This document shows positions 8,435-16,574 of a stretch of 64,000 bases of DNA, in pieces. The position numbers were made by a program, and so were the translations under genes. The notes beneath the pieces were generated by a model. The model searched no databases. It saw nothing but the letters and a program-made list of their open reading frames with translations, and had not been told where the DNA came from. The stretch lies in assembly GCA_024236375.1 (NCBI GenBank), contig JACKKP010000004.1:87311-151310 (forward strand). Reading direction: 5' to 3'. The stretch's first letter is position 1. Each line of letters opens with the position of its first letter. This DNA is from Rickettsiaceae bacterium (GTDB lineage Bacteria > Pseudomonadota > Alphaproteobacteria > Rickettsiales > Rickettsiaceae).

Positions 8435-9175
8435 ATGAAAATTATAAAATATAGCGTTTTATTTATTTTATTAACCAGCTGTGTCAGTGGATGTGGTCAT
8501 AAAAAAAAGCAACTACCAGAAATGCCTGCTCAAGAATTATATGACCATGGTATGGATGCATTTAAAGAAAAAGACTACCAAAATTCTGCAGACTATTTTG
8601 GAGAAGTGTTTTTTCAAAATCCATCAAGTAACATTGCTGCTTCTTCTGAAGTAATGCATGCCTTTTCCTTATACAAACAAGGTGCGTACGACGATGCAAT
8701 AGACGTTATTGATATATTTGTAAAATTACGTCCTCACAACGAATATGCTTCATATATGCATTATTTGAGAGCTTTATGTTATTATGTTCAAATTGAAAGT
8801 ATAAAATTAGAACAATCTAAGTCAGAAAAAGCCTTGCAGGAATTAGAATTTATAATTCAACATTACCCCAATACTGAATATGCTCAAGATTCTAAGATAA
8901 AAAAAGAATTAGTCTTGAACCATCTAGCGGGCAAAGAAATGGAAATAGGTAGATATTATCTCAATAAGAAAAATCCTATTGCGGCTATTGGTCGGTTTCA
9001 AGGTGTAACTGTTAATTATAGTAATAGTGTACATATAGAGGAAGCTTATTATAGATTAGTGGAGGCAAATTTGATGCTTGGTTTATCCGCAGAAACAGAT
9101 TATTTTTACCAAATTCTGCTCAATAAATATCCGCAAAGTAATTGGACAACTTATGCTAAGAAATTACTTGATTAG
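8435..9175 (+). CDS. bamD: Outer membrane assembly lipoprotein BamD
   Basis: BamD is the essential lipoprotein partner of BamA in outer-membrane protein insertion. The 246-residue product begins with a lipoprotein signal (MKIIKYSVLFILL then TSCVSGC), with C16 and C20 both in acceptable lipobox contexts. TPR-like helical repeats follow: LYDHGMDAFKEKDYQNSADYF, HAFSLYKQGAYDDAIDVIDIF and a C-terminal AYYRLVEANLMLGL unit (quoted in parts). LRPHNEYASYMHYLRALCYY and EFIIQHYPNTEYAQDS are characteristic of BamD rather than of other TPR proteins. An AGGA element sits 8 bases before the ATG. It appears monocistronic here. Confidence 0.9.
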   Translation: MKIIKYSVLFILLTSCVSGCGHKKKQLPEMPAQELYDHGMDAFKEKDYQNSADYFGEVFFQNPSSNIAASSEVMHAFSLYKQGAYDDAIDVIDIFVKLRPHNEYASYMHYLRALCYYVQIESIKLEQSKSEKALQELEFIIQHYPNTEYAQDSKIKKELVLNHLAGKEMEIGRYYLNKKNPIAAIGRFQGVTVNYSNSVHIEEAYYRLVEANLMLGLSAETDYFYQILLNKYPQSNWTTYAKKLLD

Positions 9176-9300
9176 ATCAACTTTGCAATATCTTAATACA
9201 AATTAGATATTATTCTTAGCAAATATAGATTTTTTGTAGTCAAAATTAGTAAATTTTGCTATAATGTACATTATTTAATTAACTTAAGTGTTGAAATTAT

Positions 9301-10005
9301 ATGTCTAATATTATCCGCGTATTGTTAGTTATTTTGTGTTTTGCATCATTTAACAGTTTTGCAGACAAAGATAAGTCTAAAGGTGCTATTATTAATTTAA
9401 CTCAGCAATCTAGTATAGAAGTAGAAAATGATTTGCTGGTAACAGAGATTAAATTTAGTAGTAAAGACAAAGACTCTGCACTTCTTCAAACTAAAATCAA
9501 TGAAGTTATCAATAAGGCGTTTAAAGAAATAGAAAATTATAAAGACATAGAATTAACTACTAAGCGTTACTCAGTGTACCAACGTTATGAAGCAAATAAA
9601 GAAAGTTCTAAAGAAGAATGGATGGGAGAACAATCTATAACTATCATGAGTCAGAATAAAGATCACATCTTAGAACTTACCGGTAAATTACAAAAACTTG
9701 GCATGACCGTTAATTCATTACAATATCAATTATCCGATAGCAAAAGAGAAGAGGTTTATAATAGTTTAATTGAACCAACTATAAATAAATTAAAAGAAAA
9801 AGCAAAAAAGATAGCCAAATCTTTAGATAAAGAAGAGTTTGAATTCATTTCAATGAACATTGATTCACAATTTATCATGCCAAATGACACAGTGATGTAT
9901 AAAATGCGTGGGATGGAAAATGATATAGTTTCAACACCAGTTGCAGCAGCAGGCAAAACTACAGTTACAGTAACAGTGAATGCACAGATTTTAGTTAAAG
10001 ACTAA
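9301..10005 (+). CDS. SIMPL-domain (DUF541) exported protein
   Basis: The 234-residue protein has an N-terminal signal peptide (VLLVILCFASFNSFA, cleavage near residue 22) and a SIMPL-type fold: paired strands and helices with SALLQTKINEVINKAFKEI, ELTTKRYSVYQRYEA, LQKLGMTVNSLQYQLSD and a final strand KTTVTVTVNAQILVK. SIMPL proteins are periplasmic or membrane-attached and include a 26-kDa periplasmic antigen of other alphaproteobacteria; their biochemical function is mostly unknown. It follows bamD by 125 bases, with AT-rich sequence between that could hold its own promoter. The family call is by motif and length. Confidence 0.75.
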   Translation: MSNIIRVLLVILCFASFNSFADKDKSKGAIINLTQQSSIEVENDLLVTEIKFSSKDKDSALLQTKINEVINKAFKEIENYKDIELTTKRYSVYQRYEANKESSKEEWMGEQSITIMSQNKDHILELTGKLQKLGMTVNSLQYQLSDSKREEVYNSLIEPTINKLKEKAKKIAKSLDKEEFEFISMNIDSQFIMPNDTVMYKMRGMENDIVSTPVAAAGKTTVTVTVNAQILVKD

Positions 10006-10184
10006 AAATCCGGGCTGTTAACTCGCTCCTTAATGGTGAGGGTTGTTAAAATTCCTTCTTGACTTAAAACTAATAATATTTTACTCTGCGGAAAGCTTTT
10101 TGATTAGAAAATATTTCTTCTTACAAAAAATATTTTCAATTTCATTAGCTGAGATATTATAGCACTGAATAATATATCAATTAT

Positions 10185-10262
10185 GGCGGGTGTAGCTCAG
10201 TTGGTTAGAGCACCAGATTGTGATTCTGGGGGTCGCCGGTTCAAGACCGGTCATCCGCCCCA
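10185..10262 (+). tRNA. tRNA-His (GTG), CCA encoded
   Basis: Acceptor GCGGGTG (10186-10192) pairs with CATCCGC (10252-10258), and the extra G at 10185 pairs with discriminator C at 10259, the identity feature of tRNA-His. The anticodon loop TTGTGAT contains GTG and the T arm includes GGTTCAAGACC. CCA is encoded at 10260-10262. Confidence 0.96.
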
Positions 10263-10329
10263 TCTTAAAATTATCTTTTATTTGCTGAGCGAGTTTTTGC
10301 TTAGCAGTTCTTTTTACTCTTTATAACAA

Positions 10330-10570
10330 ATTTATAAAATCTATATTCACAAATAGTGAATTTCTACAAATTAAATTGATTGTTAATGTACAAAATTAAT
10401 TTGGGATAAATATTGAGATATTAATCCATGCAGCCTTGTAAGATATTGCCTATTTTTTAGGCACTGTCTGGCAGTACCTTTAGTGACCAAGAATTTAACA
10501 TAAATATAGACAGCTTATTCACAAGCTTATCCACAGTATTTGTGGATATTAATCTATGTGCCAGAAAAAT
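10330..10570. promoter_or_regulatory. DnaA-box cluster, possible replication origin element
   Basis: Two perfect matches to the consensus TTATNCACA stand 12 bases apart: TTATTCACA at 10515-10523 and TTATCCACA at 10527-10535. TGTGGATAT at 10541-10549 is a third site on the other strand with one mismatch, and ATATTCACA near 10345 is a further weak match. The region has no gene (400 bases between tRNA-His and iscR) and contains long AT-rich stretches suitable for unwinding. parB lies about 10 kb away and a parS-like site about 26 kb away. This would fit an oriC, but the sites could instead be a DnaA-responsive element of the iscR promoter. Confidence 0.45.
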
Positions 10571-10604
10571 TGTAACTAAACTCTGAGCAATTGACAAATA
10601 ATAG

Positions 10605-10631
10605 TTGACTGTTTTAGTTAGTTAATATAAT
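10605..10631 (+). promoter_or_regulatory. Candidate promoter of the isc operon
   Basis: TTGACT at 10605-10610 and TATAAT at 10626-10631 precede the iscR ATG by about 30 bases. The 15-base spacer is shorter than optimal, which is common for promoters under activator or repressor control. IscR normally represses its own operon; an exact operator could not be picked out by eye. Confidence 0.45.
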
Positions 10632-10662
10632 AATTATGACTGAATAATATATATATAAAAAT

Positions 10663-11076
10663 ATGATTCTCACGACTAAAAGTAAGTATGCTGTAATGGC
10701 GGTAGTAGAATTAGCTGCTTCAGATCCCAATATACCGGTGAAGCTTGCATATATTTCGGAAAGACAAAATATATCGCTTAATTACTTAGAACAAATTTTT
10801 TTAAAATTAAAAAAAGCTAATATTGTTACTTCTGTGAAAGGACCAGGTGGGGGATATAAACTTAATGAAATCGCAAGCAAAGTAACTATTGATCAGATCA
10901 TAGTTGCGATGGATGAAAATCTGAAAATGACCCGCTGTGCCTATGATAAAACTTGTCCGAAAGATGGGGTAAAGTGTAAAACACATAATTTATGGAAAGG
11001 ATTAAGCACAACTATACATCAATATTTTGCTACTTTTTCTATAGCAGATATATCAGAAGGTAGATTAGTAATATGA
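10663..11076 (+). CDS. iscR: Fe-S cluster regulator IscR (Rrf2 family)
   Basis: Rrf2-type winged-helix repressor that senses Fe-S status. The 137-residue product starts MILTTKSKYAVMAVVELA, the usual Rrf2 start, and includes the recognition part SLNYLEQIFLKLKKANIV and the wing KGPGGGYKL. Three cluster-ligand cysteines are present at C92, C98 and C105, plus H108, closely matching the E. coli IscR pattern (C92, C98, C104, H107). It is the first gene of an isc operon and its stop overlaps the next start by 4 bases (ATGA). Holo-IscR is expected to repress this operon when [2Fe-2S] clusters are abundant. Confidence 0.93.
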   Translation: MILTTKSKYAVMAVVELAASDPNIPVKLAYISERQNISLNYLEQIFLKLKKANIVTSVKGPGGGYKLNEIASKVTIDQIIVAMDENLKMTRCAYDKTCPKDGVKCKTHNLWKGLSTTIHQYFATFSIADISEGRLVI

Positions 11077-12176
11077 TATATTTAGATCATAATGCAACAA
11101 CTAATATCTTGCCGGAAGTGTTGCAGGATCTGCATGTATTATATAACAAAACCTTAAACGCGTCATCTGTTCATTTATTGGGACGTGAAAGCAAAGCTTT
11201 GCTTGAGCAAGCAAGAACTTCAGTTCTCAATCTATTAGGTGGTAATGGAGTAGAATATGGCGTGGTGTTTACCTCCAGTGGTACTGAAGCAAATAATCTA
11301 ATATTAAATAATTTTTTAGATGATGAAATTTTTATCTCAGCTATAGAACATCCCTCAATTTATAATTTTGCTAAATTTTATAAAAATGTTATTGTAATTA
11401 GCGTAAATCCTGACGGCATAATTGACCTAGAAGAGTTAGAAAAGAGATTAGCAAAGTCCAATGCAAAACGTAAACTGATTTCAGTAATGCTTGCAAATAA
11501 TGAAACTGGTATAGTACAGCCGCTTAGTGATATCGCTAGTTTAGCGCAAAAATACGGAGCTTATTTGCATAGTGATGCAGTTCAGGCGATAGGAAAAATG
11601 GGAGTAAATATTTCACAGTTAGGTGTGGATTTTCTAAGTTTGTCTGCCCATAAATTTGGTGGAATGATAGGGGCAGGGGCACTAGTTTATAAAATAGGAT
11701 TTCCTTTGCGTCCACAACTTATAGGAGGCGGTCAGGAGAAAAGCCTGAGATCAGGTACAGAAAATATTATAGCAATTGTAGCGATGGCAAAAGCTGCTGA
11801 TCTAGTTGTAAATAATTTATCGATGAGAAGTAGGTTTTTAGGTAATCTTCGAGATGAAATGGAAGCTAATTTACATATAGAATGCCCAGAAGTAGAAATA
11901 GTCGGCAAAAATATGTTAAGACTTCCTAACACATCATTACTGATAAATCGTAAGCAAAAATCTGAAATTCAGATAATAGGATTAGATATCAAAAGTATAT
12001 TTGTCAGTGCAGGCTCTGCTTGTTCATCAGGTAAAATTAGTAATTCACATGTTTTATCTGCAATGGGTTATTCAAATCGGGATGCTGGTAGTGCAATTAG
12101 AATATCCTTTGGTATGAATAATAATATAAATGAAGTAAAAGAATTTTTAACTATATATAAGCAACTAAATATATGA
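11073..12176 (+). CDS. Cysteine desulfurase family protein (first of two, NifS-like)
   Basis: PLP-dependent class V aminotransferase-fold enzyme of 367 residues, which would remove sulfur from cysteine as a persulfide. PLP lysine is K194 in SLSAHKFGG. The active cysteine is C317 in SAGSACSSG, and the loop pattern with SSGK right after the Cys is closer to group I NifS/IscS-like enzymes. It overlaps iscR and the next gene by 4 bases each, so translation is coupled. A shorter desulfurase in front of canonical IscS is also known in Rickettsia. Its separate role is unknown; it could supply sulfur for another acceptor or work with IscS. Confidence 0.88.
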   Translation: MIYLDHNATTNILPEVLQDLHVLYNKTLNASSVHLLGRESKALLEQARTSVLNLLGGNGVEYGVVFTSSGTEANNLILNNFLDDEIFISAIEHPSIYNFAKFYKNVIVISVNPDGIIDLEELEKRLAKSNAKRKLISVMLANNETGIVQPLSDIASLAQKYGAYLHSDAVQAIGKMGVNISQLGVDFLSLSAHKFGGMIGAGALVYKIGFPLRPQLIGGGQEKSLRSGTENIIAIVAMAKAADLVVNNLSMRSRFLGNLRDEMEANLHIECPEVEIVGKNMLRLPNTSLLINRKQKSEIQIIGLDIKSIFVSAGSACSSGKISNSHVLSAMGYSNRDAGSAIRISFGMNNNINEVKEFLTIYKQLNI

Positions 12177-13429
12177 AAAATTTAGCAATTTTAAGACAGA
12201 AACTTCTCGATCAAGGCGAGAAATTTCCAATATATTTTGATAATCAAGCTACAACACCAGTTGATCCACGTGTGATAGAAGAAATGTTACCATATTTTAG
12301 CAGTAAATTTGGTAATCCTCATTCAAGGAGTCATTCATATGCTTGGGAAGCCGAAGAAGCTTGTGAAATTGCCAGAAAACAAGTAGCACAATTAATAGGT
12401 GCAGATAGTAAAGAAATTATTTTCACTTCAGGTGCAACTGAGTCAAATAATATGGCTCTTAAAGGTATCGCAGGATTTTATGGAGATAAGAGAAAACATA
12501 TTGTAACTGTGAAAACCGAACATAAATGTGTATTAGATACTTGTCGTCATTTAGAACAACAAGGTTTCAAAGTTACTTATTTGCCTGTCCAGACTAATGG
12601 AATAATAGATTTAGATTTACTTGAAAAGACTGTGACAGAAGATACCTTACTTGTGTCAGTTATGGCTGTTAATAACGAAATAGGCGTCATTCAACCTCTG
12701 AAAGCAATAGGCAAAATCTGCCGTGCAAAAGGTGCTTTTTTTCACAGTGATATAGCACAAGCTTATGGAAAAATAAAAATTGATGTTAACGAATGTAATA
12801 TCGACCTTGCAAGCATTTCAGGTCACAAAATCTATGCCCCTAAAGGTATCGGGGCAATATTTGTACGTAAAAAACCCAGAATCAGATTAAGCCCAATAAT
12901 TAATGGAGGTGGTCAAGAACGCGGGTTTAGGTCTGGGACACTTTCAACTCCATTAGTAGTAGCACTAGGTAAAGCTGCAGAAATTGCTCAAAATGAGATG
13001 GAAAAAGACGCTCAGCATGTTAAAAAATTGTTTGATATGTTTGTTGGTAAAATTCAGAATCATGCAGAAGAAATTTACCTCAATGGTGATAGAGAACAGA
13101 GATATTATGGTAATGCTAATCTTAGTTTTGCTTATATTGAAGGCGAATCAATGATTCTAGCTATAAAAGATTTAGCTGTATCTTCTGGTTCTGCTTGTAC
13201 TTCTGCTTCTTTAGAACCATCATATGTTCTGAGAGCGCTTGGGGTAAGTGAAGAAATGGCACATACTTCTATCCGTTTTGGCTTTGGACGCTTCACTACG
13301 GAAGCAGAAGTAGAATATGCATCAGAACTAATATTAACTAAGATTGACAAGCTCAGAGAACTTAGCCCTTTATGGGAAATGGTACAAGAAGGTGTTGATT
13401 TAAGTGCAATAAAATGGACTACTCATTAA
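12173..13429 (+). CDS. iscS: Cysteine desulfurase IscS
   Basis: The 418-residue product is the main sulfur donor for Fe-S clusters and thiolated tRNAs. H218-K219 in SISGHKIYAPKGIG holds PLP, and catalytic C342 lies in SSGSACTSASLEPSYVL, the exact extended loop of group I IscS. YFDNQATTPVDPRV at the N-terminus and GGGQERGFRSGT (about 246-257) are family hallmarks. An N-terminal extension of about 16 residues precedes the usual start of the E. coli protein. The start codon overlaps the stop of the first desulfurase (ATGA), and iscU follows after 22 bases. Confidence 0.96.
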   Translation: MKNLAILRQKLLDQGEKFPIYFDNQATTPVDPRVIEEMLPYFSSKFGNPHSRSHSYAWEAEEACEIARKQVAQLIGADSKEIIFTSGATESNNMALKGIAGFYGDKRKHIVTVKTEHKCVLDTCRHLEQQGFKVTYLPVQTNGIIDLDLLEKTVTEDTLLVSVMAVNNEIGVIQPLKAIGKICRAKGAFFHSDIAQAYGKIKIDVNECNIDLASISGHKIYAPKGIGAIFVRKKPRIRLSPIINGGGQERGFRSGTLSTPLVVALGKAAEIAQNEMEKDAQHVKKLFDMFVGKIQNHAEEIYLNGDREQRYYGNANLSFAYIEGESMILAIKDLAVSSGSACTSASLEPSYVLRALGVSEEMAHTSIRFGFGRFTTEAEVEYASELILTKIDKLRELSPLWEMVQEGVDLSAIKWTTH

Positions 13430-13451
13430 TAAGATAATTTGGTAAAGTATT

Positions 13452-13835
13452 ATGGCTTATAGCGAAAAAATATTAGATCATTATGAAAATCCAAGAAATG
13501 TTGGATCTTTAGATAAGAACGATAAAACAGTAGGAACAGGATTAGTAGGTGCTCCCGCATGTGGTGATTTACTAAAATTACAGATTCGTGTTGATGAAAA
13601 TGGAGTAATCACCGATGCAAAATTTAAAGCATTTGGTTGTGGTTCGGCTATTGCATCTAGTTCTGTAGTAAGTGAATGGGTTAAAGGTAAAAAACTCGAT
13701 GAGGCTTTATCGATTAAAAATACTGAAATAGCTCAACATTTATCGTTACCACCTGTAAAATTACATTGCTCAATGTTAGCAGAAGAGGCTATAAAAGCTG
13801 CGGTGCAAGATTATAAAAATAAAGTGCAAAAATAA
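13452..13835 (+). CDS. iscU: Fe-S cluster scaffold IscU
   Basis: The 127-residue scaffold accepts sulfur from IscS and assembles [2Fe-2S] clusters. The three ligand cysteines are C37 (GAPACGD), C63 (FGCGSA) and C106 (LHCSML), with the conserved D39. LPPVKLHC is the chaperone-recognition motif (LPPVK) that HscA/HscB bind, so an Hsc chaperone pair is expected in the genome although it is not in this window. It begins MAYSEKILDHYENPRNVG, the standard IscU start. Confidence 0.97.
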   Translation: MAYSEKILDHYENPRNVGSLDKNDKTVGTGLVGAPACGDLLKLQIRVDENGVITDAKFKAFGCGSAIASSSVVSEWVKGKKLDEALSIKNTEIAQHLSLPPVKLHCSMLAEEAIKAAVQDYKNKVQK

Positions 13836-13871
13836 GAGAGATGGTTTGGCAAACATTATCCGAGGTAATGC

Positions 13872-14210
13872 ATGTTTAAAAAAGCTGTTCTTACTATTAC
13901 TCCAGCAGCAGCATTACAAGTGCAAAACCTCCTTGATAAAAGAAATAAACCGTCTGCGGGTATTCGTATAGGTGTTAAATCCGGTGGTTGTTCCGGAATG
14001 AAATATTTCGTAGAATATGCAGATGACCAGCAACCTTTTGACGAAATAGTACAAGAGCATGGCATTACTATTTTTATTGACCCCAAAGCACTAATGTATT
14101 TATTGGGCTCTCAAATGGATTACATTGAAGAAGATTTTAAATCTGGTTTTACTTTTGTGAATCCTAATGCTAAAGCGAAATGTGGATGTGGCAGTTCATT
14201 TAATATATAA
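13872..14210 (+). CDS. iscA: A-type Fe-S carrier IscA
   Basis: The 112-residue A-type carrier has the three conserved cysteines C40 (GGCSGMKY), C104 and C106 (KCGCGSSF). It receives or carries clusters, or iron, for transfer to apo-proteins. It lies 36 bases after iscU on the same strand and is the last gene of the visible isc operon, followed by an intrinsic terminator. In many relatives hscB, hscA and fdx follow; here an IS5-type remnant follows instead, so the cluster has probably been broken or was always split in this lineage. Confidence 0.95.
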   Translation: MFKKAVLTITPAAALQVQNLLDKRNKPSAGIRIGVKSGGCSGMKYFVEYADDQQPFDEIVQEHGITIFIDPKALMYLLGSQMDYIEEDFKSGFTFVNPNAKAKCGCGSSFNI

Positions 14211-14229
14211 AAATCACTTTGCAATATAG

Positions 14230-14260
14230 TTCATTATTCCATTTTTTAATGAATTTTATT
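14230..14260 (+). terminator. Intrinsic terminator of the isc operon
   Basis: TTCATTA at 14230-14236 pairs with TAATGAA at 14247-14253, followed by TTTTATT. The stem is short and AT-rich, but its position 20 bases after iscA fits. Confidence 0.5.
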
Positions 14261-14477
14261 CAATAGACTTCTTTGCATAACTTGATATCATGATATTCTC
14301 TTAGCTATTCTAAAGCCATTAACAGTCTTTCTTCCATCGGTAAAACATTTGGCTTCCCACCTTTTTGTTTTGCTCAGCAGATTCCAGTATTGCAATTCTC
14401 TTTTTAAATAGACTTCTTTACTCCGCTTCATCTTGGAAATTCTTCCTCTTAATAATTTTTATCTTGTCGTATTTCAT
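14260..14477 (-). pseudogene. IS5-family transposase remnant (N-terminal part, several frameshifts)
   Basis: On the minus strand an ATG at 14475-14477 opens MKYDKIKIIKRKNFQDEAE, then a stop and RSLFKKRIAILESAEQNKKVG. After a frame change this continues as GGKPNVLPMEERLLMALE, a stop in place of the expected Trp or Tyr, and LREYHDIKLCKEVY. Joined together this follows the N-terminal domain of IS5-like transposases, where KxGGRxxxLSxEEQLLMTLEYxREYR is typical. At least two frame disruptions and one nonsense codon are present and the catalytic core is gone. It is unrelated at the sequence level to the intact IS5-family element at 58416-59304. Confidence 0.6.
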
Positions 14478-14768
14478 CCCAATTTCTCTCTTAAAAAAAG
14501 AGTTAATAACTATTTCTTAGGTGATGCTAGAGATCTATTCACTTAGTTAATTCATCTTATAGTAGTCTAATAATTTTTATCTCGATATGGAGTCAAATTA
14601 AAGAAAATCAAATTGTGGTTTCCTTGCTCGAACCTAAAGAATAAAATTTCTTAATTAATTATACCTAAGGTTTAGTATAAAGATTGACAGTAAAATTTTG
14701 TTGTAGTAGCTATAAATTATGGAGTAAAGGTTTTATTCTATATTAACGTTAAATCTGAGGTTATAATT
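14478..14768. other. Non-coding upstream region of the repeat protein
   Basis: AT-rich sequence without recognisable genes. A TTGACA at about 14684 is a possible -35 element for the downstream gene, but no -10 box at suitable spacing convinces me. Confidence 0.35.
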
Positions 14769-15957
14769 ATGTTTAATCGTTCTCCGTTTTCGAATAACAA
14801 TAGTAATTCTATTAATTTTGATAGAGCTTTTGCACGCACTGGCGTCAATATAGGTTCAAGTACTCCTCCACCACAAGTGCCTTTCAGATCTAATCCTACT
14901 AGTATCAACTTAACTCCAAAAGCTCCTATATCACAAGCGCCTTTCAGGCCTAACCCTACCAGCATTAACTTGTATTCAAAAACTACTGCTTTCGATTCAG
15001 CGGGAACTAAATCTAACTTTACTGGGCAAAGTACGCATACGCTGCCAGCTCCTTCCAAGACTAATCCTACTAGTATTGATCTAACCCCAAAAACCACCTC
15101 TTTGAATTCTGGAAGCAAGCTTCGTAGAACAAAGTAAGCCCACGCCGCAATCGCCCCTTAAGACCGACGCATCTAGTATTAACTTAACTCCAAAAACTCC
15201 TGTGTCGCAAGCGCCATTTAAGCCTGCTGAACCATCTAATATTGACTTGATCCCAATGACTAAAACTTATAATATTTTCGGAACCAAATTTACACAAACT
15301 ACGTATGTACCAGCTCCTTCCAAGACTAATCCTACTAGTATTGATCTAACCCCAAAAACTACCTACTTGGATTCTGGGAGCAAACCTAGCTTCGTAGAAC
15401 AAAGTAAGCCCACGCCGCAATCGCCCCTTAAGACCGACGCATCTAGTATTAACTTAACTCCAAAAACTGATGCTGCACCGCAAATACCTTTCAGGTCTAA
15501 TCCTACCGGTATTGACTTAACTCCAAAAACTACCTCCTTGGATTCTGCGAGCAAACCTAACTTTCCTGCTCCAGTAAGTCAGCATAATTCAAATAACTTA
15601 CAAAACAATTTTGTAAAAGCAGATTGGCCACATTGTACAAGAGACTTTACCGGCTCTGAACTATTCGACGTTGCAGTTAACTTATTTGGATGTTTGTTCA
15701 CCCCAATAGACAAAAAACTATACTTGGGCCCTAACAAAATGACAACTATTATTGGTCCAGATATAGTTAGAAGAAAAGCTGTAGCTTGCGTTGATACTAT
15801 TAAGGGAATAAAAAAAATAATAAATGATGATTGTTCTCAGCAACATATAAAATCCCAAGGTAAAATAGATCCATATTTTGTTGTAATGCCTATGAATGAT
15901 GTGATTGAGGCAGTAAAGTATAGTGCTGAATTGGGTGGAGAAAATTCTGGACAATAA
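14769..15957 (+). pseudogene. Tandem-repeat protein of unknown function, interrupted by a 5-base deletion
   Basis: Two open segments (14769-15137 and about 15138-15957 in another frame) form one ancestral gene. Both parts carry repeats of the form PFRSNPTSINLTPKT, PAPSKTNPTSIDLTPKTT and SPLKTDASSINLTPKT, about nine units in all. The disruption is at about 15117-15122. There the text reads gcaagcttcg, while the sister repeat at about 15380-15394 reads gcaaacctagcttcg, so five bases have been lost and the frame shifts to a stop. After the repeats comes a non-repetitive domain (from about 15600): DWPHCTRDFTGSELFDVAVN and later IIGPDIVRRKAVACVDTIKG, with several cysteines. I do not recognise it. 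The second part could restart at the GTG at 15202. Two membrane-protein genes follow. Confidence 0.65.
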
Positions 15958-16000
15958 TATATTATCTAGATAAGATCTGATTGCTTCATATGAAATAACA

Positions 16001-16030
16001 AACTATAGTTAACTTTCAAAAACTATAGTT
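16001..16030. promoter_or_regulatory. Two copies of the palindrome AACTATAGTT, 20 bases apart
   Basis: AACTATAGTT occurs at 16001-16010 and 16021-16030, ending 10 bases before the start of the first membrane-protein gene. Each copy is self-complementary and the spacing is two helical turns, as for a dimeric DNA-binding protein. A third copy lies at 60108-60117 upstream of chaB. The two copies can also fold on each other as a hairpin in RNA. Confidence 0.35.
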
Positions 16031-16040
16031 TTTATTATTT

Positions 16041-16574
16041 ATGACTAAAAAAACTAATTTACTAATCTGTTTAGCTATATTCCTAAATTTCTGCTGTTAT
16101 CCTATTTTATCAGCTGATATTTTATCATCCAATTTGAATGTTGATTTAACAAACCAAGATATTATGAAAAACCAAGATATGTTGAAATATCGTGATATAG
16201 GTTTCATAGTTTGTTTTTTATTTTTTATATTATGGTATTTCATAAGTCAAATGTGGAAAGTTATTGGTAGATATGAAATTGCCCCCATGAGCAAGTGGAA
16301 AAAAATTACTAAATTAATAAGTAGTCTTAATAAAATTCAAGCCTGGAGGTATTTAATCGGGAGTATAATCTTATTTTCTACATTTTTAATACAAATGTTT
16401 GATGACTCTCCAGCTCAACCTATATTAGCAATTGTTGGAGTTTTGTTTACTATAGTAATACTTGTTATAACTGCTATTTTTCTATTTCTTCAAATTAAGA
16501 TATTAGCGATATTATGTATAGAATTGATCAAGTACTTATATTTTTGGATAAGGGGGCACATTATTAATGCTTAA
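16041..16574 (+). CDS. Membrane protein of unknown function, first of a tandem pair
   Basis: The 177-residue product has a signal-peptide-like N-terminus (LLICLAIFLNFCCYPILSA) and three further hydrophobic segments: IGFIVCFLFFILWYFISQ (about 53-70), LIGSIILFSTFLIQMF and ILAIVGVLFTIVILVITAIF. A short charged loop KWKKITKLISSLNKIQAWR sits between segments two and three. It is paralogous to the next protein: both have the pattern ISQMWK/ITQAWR, then KW....I..LI, a pair of hydrophobic helices, QIKILAIL/QQAKILIVL and an end with LYFWIR/LYFRIK. The genes overlap by 8 bases, so translation is coupled. I do not recognise the family. Confidence 0.7.
   Translation: MTKKTNLLICLAIFLNFCCYPILSADILSSNLNVDLTNQDIMKNQDMLKYRDIGFIVCFLFFILWYFISQMWKVIGRYEIAPMSKWKKITKLISSLNKIQAWRYLIGSIILFSTFLIQMFDDSPAQPILAIVGVLFTIVILVITAIFLFLQIKILAILCIELIKYLYFWIRGHIINA

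Noticed and set aside
10005..10080. ccgggct near 10010 as a possible RNase P RNA piece
   Set aside because: None of the other conserved RNase P RNA elements follow and the sequence is too short.
14738..15118. Minus-strand open frame with a GVKLILVGLDLKG-like repeat opposite the repeat protein
   Set aside because: It is the mirror of the plus-strand tandem repeats; the plus-strand reading has polar, regular units and a following unique domain, while the minus one has no start context.
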